Shown here: piece after piece, positions 1 through 7,541 of the stretch
How the letters are laid out: each line of letters opens with the position of its first letter
Numbering within the stretch: position 1 is the first letter of the stretch
From: an uncultured Acidobacteriota bacterium
Lineage (GTDB): Bacteria > Acidobacteriota > Blastocatellia > RBC074
Length of the DNA: 7,541 nucleotides
Reading direction: 5' to 3'
Assembly (NCBI GenBank): GCA_937967285.1
Contig: CALBSU010000403.1
Span: forward strand, 1-7,541
Translations under genes and position numbers: made by a program
Notes under the pieces: generated by a model
Database searches by the model: none
What the model was told of the DNA's origin: nothing
What the model saw: the letters and a program-made list of their open reading frames with translations, nothing else

Positions 1-1
1 A

Positions 2-52
2 GCTCAGCTTGTCACAATCCGAATGATACCTGATAATCACCACCGGGTATAA
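2..52 (+). CDS. Possible C-terminal tail of an upstream gene, perhaps a sensor histidine kinase (partial)
   Basis: Of the three forward frames at the left edge, this one stays open longest. It encodes 16 residues, AQLVTIRMIPDNHHRV, and then a TAA at 50-52, eight bases from the next ATG. The stretch LVTIRMIP resembles the last beta strand of the histidine kinase ATPase domain, where families commonly end in a pattern like FTIRLP. Kinase genes often sit directly upstream of NtrC-type regulators, so the context fits. Sixteen residues are too few to prove homology, and the open frame could be chance. The other two forward frames close at 24-26 and 31-33. Confidence 0.3.
   Translation, partial: AQLVTIRMIPDNHHRV
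9..37 (+). promoter_or_regulatory. Candidate sigma-70 promoter for the response regulator gene
   Basis: TTGTCA at 9-14 (5 of 6 to TTGACA) is followed after 17 bases by GATAAT at 32-37 (5 of 6 to TATAAT). Transcription would start near base 44, giving a leader of only about 16 bases before the ATG at 60. If the upstream frame is a real gene end, this promoter would lie inside it. Confidence 0.35.
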
Positions 53-53
53 T
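48..53 (+). promoter_or_regulatory. Perfect TATAAT hexamer placed for a leaderless transcript
   Basis: TATAAT lies six bases before the ATG at 60, so a transcript starting about seven bases beyond it would begin at or next to the A of the start codon. No convincing -35 box lies at the matching distance, and no Shine-Dalgarno sequence precedes the gene. Leaderless genes with this geometry are known in several bacterial phyla. Whether this hexamer is used is inference. Confidence 0.3.
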
Positions 54-59
54 AATCAC

Positions 60-1466
<1,407 letters not shown>

Positions 1467-1506
1467 TTGATCACCGCAAACGAAATTCAGCGGAACTCAG
1501 GTCTTG

Positions 1507-1645
1507 TTTATTAAACGCAGAGGCGCGGAGAGGGCAGAGTTTTTTGAGTGTGGCGATTTTCGTTATGCGCCTGTTGGATGAAGCTCCGAATATAAACATC
1601 CAAAATATCAAGCTCTGCTCCCTCTGAGTCTCTGCGTTTAAATAA
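1507..1645. repeat. 139-bp imperfect inverted repeat of the AACGCAGAG type, MITE/REP-like
   Basis: The left arm (1507-1539) contains TTAAACGCAGAG followed by GAG-rich sequence ending in GCAGAG. The right arm (1613-1645) is its inverted copy, ending in CTCTGCGTTTAA. Aligned by hand, 26 of 33 positions match, including an unbroken run of 10 (AAACGCAGAG). The 73-bp spacer (1540-1612) holds no gene. The element fills most of the gap between the regulator gene and the serine hydrolase gene, and is flanked by AT-rich sequence. Similar AACGCAGAGGCGC motifs are, from general experience, dispersed in many copies in some environmental genomes. Only one copy is present here, so repetition is inferred. 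As RNA it could form a long stem and affect transcript ends. Confidence 0.7.
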
Positions 1646-1682
1646 TCGGAAAACTCAAGTTACAAAGTTTTAAAGGAGGCCT

Positions 1683-2789
1683 ATGGAACACCTTCGCAGA
1701 TTCGCTTTCTGCACGGTGCTGATCGTCCTGCTGATCGGAACGGCGACGGCACAGATGCCGCTCCGCATCGAGGATCGCATTCCGCAGATCGAGGAGAAGA
1801 TTCAGGATCTGATAAAGACCAATTCGATCCCCGGAGTCGGCATTGCGATCGCAAAGGACGGGGCGATCGTCTATGCCAGGGGTTTCGGTTTCGCTGACCT
1901 CGAGAACCGTGTGACATTCACCTCGCAGACGGTGTCGCGGATAGGTTCGGTCTCCAAGACCTTCACAGCTGTCGCGGTCATGCAGCTGGCCGAACAGGGC
2001 CGCCTCGATATCGACGCCGAGATTCAGACATATCTTCCCGACTTTCCGAAAAAGTCCTCGCCGATCACGACCCGGCACCTGCTCGCGCATCTCTCGGGCA
2101 TCCGTCATTACAGAGGCGACGAGTTTCAAAGCGCCAGGCATTACGATGACGTAGAATCGGCGCTGGCGATATTCAAGGACGATCCCCTGCTCTTCGAGCC
2201 CGGCGAGAAATATTCCTACACCACATACGGGTACAACCTCCTGAGCCGGATAGTCGAGAAGGTCTCGGGCGAGAAGTTCGGAGATTACCTCCGTAACCAT
2301 ATCTTCAAACCGGCCGGCCTTGATGACACGTGGCTGGACGAGAACTCCCGGCTGATCCCGCTCCGGGCCCGAAACTACACGCTCTCGAAGGAGAAGCAGC
2401 TGATCAACGCGACCTTCGTCGATCAGAGCAACAAATGGGGAGGCGGGGGGCTGCTCTCGAACGTCGAGGATATGATCAAGTATGCGACGGCCGTCTCATC
2501 CGGACGCCTGGTCAGGCCCGAAACCCTCAAACAGATGTTCACATCGCAGACCACACGCAAGGGAGAGCCCGTCAATTACGGGCTGGGCTGGCGAGTCTAT
2601 GCCGAAAACGGCGAGCGCAGGATCGAGCATAACGGCGGCTCGATGGGAGCTACTTCGATGCTGACGATGTTCCCCGATCGGGGGCTGACCGTGGCGGTGC
2701 TGGTCAACTGCGATCACTTCACCGCTCCGCGCGTCGGCAACGAGGTGGTCGGAATTCTGCTTCCGAACGGGAATGGACAGGGCAAATAG
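1683..2789 (+). CDS. Exported serine hydrolase, beta-lactamase-family (class C fold, LACTB-like)
   Basis: This 368-residue protein belongs to the beta-lactamase/penicillin-binding-protein-like hydrolases (the family of AmpC, EstB, D-aminopeptidases and LACTB). Residues 1-24 look like a signal peptide: a basic start, a hydrophobic core and TATAQ at the likely cleavage site, so it probably acts in the periplasm. The nucleophile motif SVSK is at 89-92. The block HLLAHLSGI at 132-140, the second motif YTTYGYNLL at 179-187, KWGGGGLLS at 251-259 and HNG at 316-318 (equivalent to KTG) follow in the usual order and spacing. The second motif reads Y-T-T, not Y-x-N, much like mitochondrial LACTB (YST), so peptidase or esterase activity is more likely than antibiotic hydrolysis. 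An AGGAGG (1674-1679) sits only three bases before the ATG; no other plausible start is nearby. The next gene begins immediately after its stop codon. The substrate is unknown. Confidence 0.93.
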   Translation: MEHLRRFAFCTVLIVLLIGTATAQMPLRIEDRIPQIEEKIQDLIKTNSIPGVGIAIAKDGAIVYARGFGFADLENRVTFTSQTVSRIGSVSKTFTAVAVMQLAEQGRLDIDAEIQTYLPDFPKKSSPITTRHLLAHLSGIRHYRGDEFQSARHYDDVESALAIFKDDPLLFEPGEKYSYTTYGYNLLSRIVEKVSGEKFGDYLRNHIFKPAGLDDTWLDENSRLIPLRARNYTLSKEKQLINATFVDQSNKWGGGGLLSNVEDMIKYATAVSSGRLVRPETLKQMFTSQTTRKGEPVNYGLGWRVYAENGERRIEHNGGSMGATSMLTMFPDRGLTVAVLVNCDHFTAPRVGNEVVGILLPNGNGQGK

Positions 2790-3749
2790 GTGAGCGAATT
2801 GAAGGAGGGGGAGGCGGCCGAGGATCATCCTCATCATCTGCGCGGCTATCTTCTGGCCGCCGGCGCCGCCGTGTTGTGGGGTTTTTCCGGCGTCATCACG
2901 AAATTCATGCTCAACCGGCAGATGGAGCCTGGCGAACTGCTCATCTTCCGGACGACGCTCGCCGCGGCGATTCTCTTCGCCTGGCTGGGTCTGACATCTC
3001 CCGAACTGCTCCGCGTGCGATTGAAGGACCTGCCGTACTTCGCCCTCCTCGGAGCGATCGGCCTTGTCGCCAACCAGGGATTCTATTATCTGGCGCTGAC
3101 AATGGTCAGCGTAGGCTATGCGCTGCTGCTGCAGTATCTGGCACCGGTCTTTCTCATGGTCTACGGAGTTCTATCCGGCACCGAGAGGATGACCGGCGGC
3201 AAGGTGATCGCCGGAGCCCTGGCCGTGGGCGGCAGCGTTTCGATGGTGCTCGGCCAGCCCGGCGGTCTGGCGCGGATGTCGCTCGGCGGCACGCTTGCCG
3301 CTCTGGGCTCTGCCGTCGGCTTCGCTTTCTATTCCGGCTACGGTAAATACGGCCTGAGACGATACAATCCACGAACGATGATGACCTACGCCTTCCTCTT
3401 CGCCGGAATGATGTGGGCCGTCATACGCCCTCTCTGGACGCTGCCGTGGGGGTCATACGATCTCCAGGCATACGGGCTTTTCCTCTATCTGGCAGTCGTC
3501 GCGACGGTCCTGCCATTCGGGCTCTTCCTCGGGAGCCTGCGCTATCTCGAACCGAGCAGGAGCAGCCTGACCTCGATGCTCGAACCCGTAGTCGCCGCGT
3601 TTGTCGCATGGCTATGGCTGGGAGAGAAGATGAGCGGGATCCAGATTGCCGGAGGCGCCGCCGTGCTCGGGGGCGTGATGCTGCTTCAGATGGAACGCAT
3701 GCTGAGAGCCCGAATTCTGATGAGAGATCTCGGGCGCGCAGGTCGCTGA
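2790..3749 (+). CDS. EamA-family (drug/metabolite transporter superfamily) permease
   Basis: This 319-residue inner-membrane protein has two tandem EamA repeats, about residues 19-153 and 166-301, giving about ten hydrophobic segments. Family signatures are visible in both halves: AAVLWGFSGVITKF near 26-39, LQYLAPVF at 114-121, and LEPVVAAFVAWLWLGE at 264-279, which is the classic end of the second repeat. Members export or import small metabolites, often amino acids or nucleosides, and the substrate cannot be read from sequence. The GTG start at 2790 directly follows the TAG of the serine hydrolase gene, with an AGGG (2779-2782) seven bases upstream inside that gene, so translational coupling is likely. 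The next in-frame methionine (residue 40) lies inside the first membrane segment, which supports the GTG. The gene ends seven bases from the convergent cyclase gene, with no terminator hairpin evident between them. Confidence 0.92.
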   Translation: MSELKEGEAAEDHPHHLRGYLLAAGAAVLWGFSGVITKFMLNRQMEPGELLIFRTTLAAAILFAWLGLTSPELLRVRLKDLPYFALLGAIGLVANQGFYYLALTMVSVGYALLLQYLAPVFLMVYGVLSGTERMTGGKVIAGALAVGGSVSMVLGQPGGLARMSLGGTLAALGSAVGFAFYSGYGKYGLRRYNPRTMMTYAFLFAGMMWAVIRPLWTLPWGSYDLQAYGLFLYLAVVATVLPFGLFLGSLRYLEPSRSSLTSMLEPVVAAFVAWLWLGEKMSGIQIAGGAAVLGGVMLLQMERMLRARILMRDLGRAGR

Positions 3750-3756
3750 CAAGTCA

Positions 3757-4587
3757 TCACTGACGCGATGGAGCGCCCCGCGGCTGTATGATCTTAATCT
3801 CGTACAGTTTCGGCCACAGCTTGCCGGTCACGAAAAGACGCTTGCCGGCCTCATCCCAGGCGATGCCGTTGAGCACATCGACCGGCCCGGTCCGGTCCTC
3901 CGGCTTGAGCAGCCCCTTCAGATCCAGCCACCCGGTGACGCGCCCGCCGCGCGGCTCGATGATCACAATCCTGTCGGACTGCCAGATGTTGGCCCAGATC
4001 TCGCCTCCGATAAACTCCAGCTCATTCAGCCTGTTGATCGGATTCGATCCGTCGTAAACGCTGATCGCGCGTTGCAGCTCGAAGCTGTCCGGACTCAGAA
4101 ACCGGAGCCTGTTCGATCCGTCGCTCATGATCAGCGACTGCCCGTCGAAGGTCAGTCCCCATCCCTCGCCGGTGTAGTTGAACGTTCTTCTGACGTCGAA
4201 TGATCTTAGATCGTAGACGTATCCGAACTGCGAGAGCCAGGTCAGCTGGTAAGCGGCGTCTCCGACGATTGCCAGCCCCTCTGCGAAATACTGCGACGGG
4301 ACATCGCGTTTCTGAAGGACCTGGCCGGTCTGCAGATCGACCCTCCGGACAGAGGATCTGCCGTTGAGCCCGGTGCTTTCATAAAGCGCCCCGTCATGCC
4401 AGACCAGCCCCTGAGTGAAGGCATCGGTATCGTGCGGCCAGGAATTGATCACCTCGTAGGTGAAATGGCGCACGCGGACCGGCGCCTGCCCGCCATCTCC
4501 GGAGACCTTGCCGACCGCCGTGCCGCCCTGGCAGCCCGCCGCCAGCCCGAGCGCAATAAGAATCAGAAAATCACGAATTCTCAACAT
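3757..4587 (-). CDS. Glutaminyl-peptide cyclotransferase (plant-type glutamine cyclotransferase), predicted lipoprotein
   Basis: This 276-residue enzyme would convert N-terminal glutamine of peptides or proteins to pyroglutamate with release of ammonia. It belongs to the five-bladed beta-propeller (plant and bacterial) type, not the zinc-dependent animal type. Strongly conserved family strings occur in order: AFTQGL at 56-61, YESTG at 69-73, FAEGL at 101-105, GEGWGL at 140-145, MSDGS at 154-158, LNELE at 187-191, IWANIWQ at 197-203, LNGIA at 239-243 and VTGKLWPKLYE at 253-263. The N-terminus has a basic start, a hydrophobic stretch and LAAGC (C19), a lipobox, so the mature protein is probably lipid-anchored in the envelope. 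A weak GAGAAG (complement of 4592-4597) precedes the ATG by four bases. It is transcribed alone, divergent from hinT and convergent with the permease gene. Confidence 0.95.
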   Translation of the reverse strand: MLRIRDFLILIALGLAAGCQGGTAVGKVSGDGGQAPVRVRHFTYEVINSWPHDTDAFTQGLVWHDGALYESTGLNGRSSVRRVDLQTGQVLQKRDVPSQYFAEGLAIVGDAAYQLTWLSQFGYVYDLRSFDVRRTFNYTGEGWGLTFDGQSLIMSDGSNRLRFLSPDSFELQRAISVYDGSNPINRLNELEFIGGEIWANIWQSDRIVIIEPRGGRVTGWLDLKGLLKPEDRTGPVDVLNGIAWDEAGKRLFVTGKLWPKLYEIKIIQPRGAPSRQ

Positions 4588-4630
4588 TCAGCTTCTCAAT
4601 ATCATTGGACACGAAGGAATTGAAGATCAC

Positions 4631-4658
4631 TTGCGATGACATCCAGATGTGCTAGTAT
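4631..4658 (+). promoter_or_regulatory. Sigma-70 promoter candidate for hinT, with extended -10
   Basis: TTGCGA at 4631-4636 is separated by 16 bases from TAGTAT at 4653-4658. The -10 is preceded by TGC, which makes an extended -10 (TGn). Transcription would begin near 4665, about 40 bases before the ATG at 4704. No equally good promoter was seen for the divergent cyclase gene in this 116-bp gap. Confidence 0.5.
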
Positions 4659-4703
4659 CTCAATTCAATCATTGATACCCGCGTTATCATTACAGGAGAT
4701 TAG

Positions 4704-5054
4704 ATGTCAGAAAACGATTGCTTGTTTTGCCGCATTCTGAACGGTGAGATTCCTTCAACCAAAGTCTACGAGGATGATCGGACCTACGCCTTCACGGATA
4801 TCAATCCGCAGGCTCCGACTCACTTTCTGATTATCCCCAAGGAACACATTGATTCGCTCAATGACGTGACCAAGGGGGATGAGTCGCTGCTCGGTCATAT
4901 GCTCCGCCTGGCGCCTAAACTGGCCAATCAGGTCGGCATCGCAGAGAACGGCTTCAGAACCGTTATCAATACCGGAGAGAATGGCGGCCAGTCGGTCGAT
5001 CACCTTCATCTCCATATCCTCGGCGGCCGCGCAATGGCATGGCCTCCGGGTTAA
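4704..5054 (+). CDS. hinT: Histidine triad (HIT) nucleotide-binding protein, HinT type
   Basis: At 116 residues this is full length for the Hint branch of the HIT superfamily, cytoplasmic purine-nucleoside phosphoramidases that hydrolyse AMP-lysine-like conjugates and aminoacyl-adenylates. The histidine triad H100-L-H102-L-H104-I-L is intact; by family precedent the middle histidine, H102, is the nucleophile. Other Hint hallmarks are CLFC at 6-9, DINPQAPTHFLIIPKEH at 32-48, NTGENGGQSVDH at 89-100 and the C-terminal WPPG. An AGGAG (4694-4698) lies five bases before the ATG. The stop codon is six bases from the end of the convergent M1-like gene, so the two transcripts may overlap. HinT is widely conserved and usually dispensable; nothing here suggests a specialised role. 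Confidence 0.96.
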   Translation: MSENDCLFCRILNGEIPSTKVYEDDRTYAFTDINPQAPTHFLIIPKEHIDSLNDVTKGDESLLGHMLRLAPKLANQVGIAENGFRTVINTGENGGQSVDHLHLHILGGRAMAWPPG

Positions 5055-5060
5055 TCGGAC

Positions 5061-6782
<1,722 letters not shown>

Positions 6783-6836
6783 TTATTCTACTTCAGCCTC
6801 ACCCGCTTTGATACCTCAGCCCCGATACCTTTTTTA

Positions 6837-6865
6837 TTGACAACCTCACTCAATCGGACTATTAT
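6837..6865 (+). promoter_or_regulatory. Near-consensus sigma-70 promoter for the TonB-dependent receptor gene
   Basis: TTGACA at 6837-6842 is a perfect -35 box. TATTAT at 6860-6865 (5 of 6) follows after exactly 17 bases. Transcription would start near 6872, leaving a leader of about 84 bases before the ATG at 6956. This is the strongest promoter-like sequence in the window, in its most AT-rich stretch. On the other strand TTGAAA (complement of 6882-6887) and GATAAT (complement of 6862-6867), 15 bapart, could give a weaker overlapping promoter for the divergent M1-like gene. Confidence 0.65.
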
Positions 6866-6871
6866 CCGATT
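6852..6871. promoter_or_regulatory. Dyad spanning the -10 box, possible operator
   Basis: AATCGG (6852-6857) and CCGATT (6866-6871) form a perfect 6-bp inverted repeat with an 8-bp centre that contains the -10 hexamer. A repressor bound here would block RNA polymerase. The sequence does not match the classic Fur or DtxR consensus, so the regulator is unknown. Related CGGATT half-sites recur at 6878-6884 and 6910-6916. Confidence 0.4.
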
Positions 6872-6897
6872 TGAAAACGGATTTCAAAATCGTTTTT
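6867..6897 (+). terminator. Hairpin followed by a T-run in the receptor gene leader, possible attenuator
   Basis: CGATTTGAAA (6867-6876) pairs with TTTCAAAATCG (6882-6892), with a one-base bulge and a five-base loop, and five T residues follow (6893-6897). This has the outline of an intrinsic terminator placed at the predicted start of the receptor transcript, but the stem is AT-rich and the transcript would start within its left arm. It may instead be another protein-binding dyad. Confidence 0.35.
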
Positions 6898-6955
6898 ATT
6901 ATAGTCATATCGGATTCAACGCCTTGGGCGGAGAAAATCTGGAGGGCAAGCCGTG

Positions 6956-7541
6956 ATGATGAGTAAGAAGATGTCAGGCAGCAGATATTTATACCTATTC
7001 TTGATATTAACTTCGATAACGGTGACGGTTTACGGGCAGACAGGGAGAGTCGAGGGGCGCCTGAGAGACGAGCAGGGTGGAGGAGTGAAAGGGGCCCGGG
7101 TGGTTCTGACGGGGATGACGGTCAGTTTGACGGCAGTGCGTCAGACGGATGAATCCGGCGGATTCGTCTTCGAGGGGATTGTGCCGGGGAGATATGAGAT
7201 CAAGGCGTTCGGGGACGGATTCAAGGCCGTATCGGCGAAGGTTGAAGTGAGCGGCGGGGATCCGGCGGTTGTCGATCTGGTGCTCGATCCTGCGAACATC
7301 GCGGAAGAGATCGTAGTGATCACGAGTTCGATTGCAGGAAGCGTGGAAGGTGTGGAGCGGATCCCCGGATCGGTACAGGTGATCGACAGGGCGACGCTGG
7401 AAACGAGCCGTGTATTCAATTTCAGCGAGGCATTGAGGAAGGTTTCGGGTTTGACGATCCGTGACGAGGAGGGATTCGGGCTCCGCCCGAACATCGGCAT
7501 CCGCGGGCTGAATCCCACCAGATCGACGAAAGTGCTGCTGC
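6956..7541 (+). CDS. TonB-dependent outer-membrane receptor, FecA-like, N-terminal part (runs off window)
   Basis: 195 codons are present and the reading frame is open to the window edge. Residues 1-28 look like a signal peptide (KK near the start, hydrophobic YLYLFLILTSITVTV, likely cleavage near YGQ). Residues about 29-110 form a carboxypeptidase-regulatory-like beta domain (VEGRLRDEQGGGVKGARVVL, then GYxxx-type FxGIVPGRYEI). EEIVVI at 118-123 is a plausible TonB box. The plug begins at about 134 (RIPGSVQVIDR, LRKVSGLTIRDEEGFGLRP, NIGIRGLNPTRSTKVLL); the NIGIRG region is typical of ferric-citrate and related receptors. The beta domain replaces the signalling domain found in FecA proper, so no FecR-type sigma relay is implied. 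A GGAGG (6941-6945) precedes a GTG at 6953 and ATGs at 6956 and 6959, all in frame; 6956 is chosen on codon and spacing. The ligand is probably an iron chelate but is unproven. Confidence 0.92.
   Translation, partial: MMSKKMSGSRYLYLFLILTSITVTVYGQTGRVEGRLRDEQGGGVKGARVVLTGMTVSLTAVRQTDESGGFVFEGIVPGRYEIKAFGDGFKAVSAKVEVSGGDPAVVDLVLDPANIAEEIVVITSSIAGSVEGVERIPGSVQVIDRATLETSRVFNFSEALRKVSGLTIRDEEGFGLRPNIGIRGLNPTRSTKVLL

Noticed and set aside
1551..1570. A TGGC...TGC pattern resembling a sigma-54 promoter before the serine hydrolase
   Set aside because: The GG and GC elements are 13 bases apart, where sigma-54 needs 10, so the pattern does not fit.
1638..2300. A 220-codon open frame on the minus strand
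   Set aside because: It lies wholly within the antisense of the serine hydrolase and adjoining repeat, encodes an arginine/aspartate-rich sequence with no recognisable motif, and is a high-GC shadow frame.
1683..2789. Calling the serine hydrolase an antibiotic-resistance beta-lactamase
   Set aside because: The Y-x-N motif is not kept and the sequence looks LACTB-like; most members of this broad family are not resistance enzymes.
6867..6897. Treating the hairpin and T-run as a terminator for the M1-like gene
   Set aside because: It lies upstream of that gene's 5' end, so it cannot terminate its transcript.

Overview
The window (about 7.5 kb, roughly 58% G+C by eye) reads as ordinary chromosomal DNA from a Gram-negative-type, didermic bacterium. 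The signs are a TonB-dependent outer-membrane receptor, a lipoprotein signal and a sigma-54 activator. The gene mix suggests Acidobacteriota or a similar environmental lineage: a receptor with a carboxypeptidase-regulatory N-terminal domain, a plant-type glutaminyl cyclase, an M1-like membrane protein, and a dispersed AACGCAGAG-type palindrome. That placement is an inference, not a demonstration.

Layout, left to right. The first 52 bases may be the tail of an upstream histidine kinase. A complete NtrC-type response regulator (60-1466) follows, with no Shine-Dalgarno sequence and a TATAAT hexamer just before its ATG. The gap 1467-1682 holds a 139-bp imperfect inverted repeat (1507-1645). A LACTB-like serine hydrolase (1683-2789) and an EamA/DMT permease (2790-3749) form a two-gene unit in which the second start codon directly follows the first stop. 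Convergent to them is a lipoprotein glutaminyl cyclase (complement 3757-4587). It diverges from a HinT-type HIT hydrolase (4704-5054), which has a good sigma-70 promoter. Convergent to hinT is an M1-family-like membrane protein (complement 5061-6782). An AT-rich divergent region (6783-6955) then carries a near-consensus promoter, a dyad over its -10 box and a hairpin with a T-run. It leads into the 5' part of a FecA-like TonB-dependent receptor that runs off the right edge.

How the genes fit together. The regulator would act with sigma-54 RNA polymerase at targets that are not visible here. The serine hydrolase and permease are probably co-expressed, and the pair could hydrolyse and transport small peptides or amino-acid derivatives; this is inference only. 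The cyclase would work on N-terminal glutamine in the cell envelope. The receptor would import an iron chelate or similar ligand under transcriptional control.

I found no defence system, CRISPR array, integrase, transposase, tRNA or rRNA. The two points most worth a second look are the M1-like protein, whose catalytic residues appear to be replaced together while the fold is kept, and the structured leader of the receptor gene.
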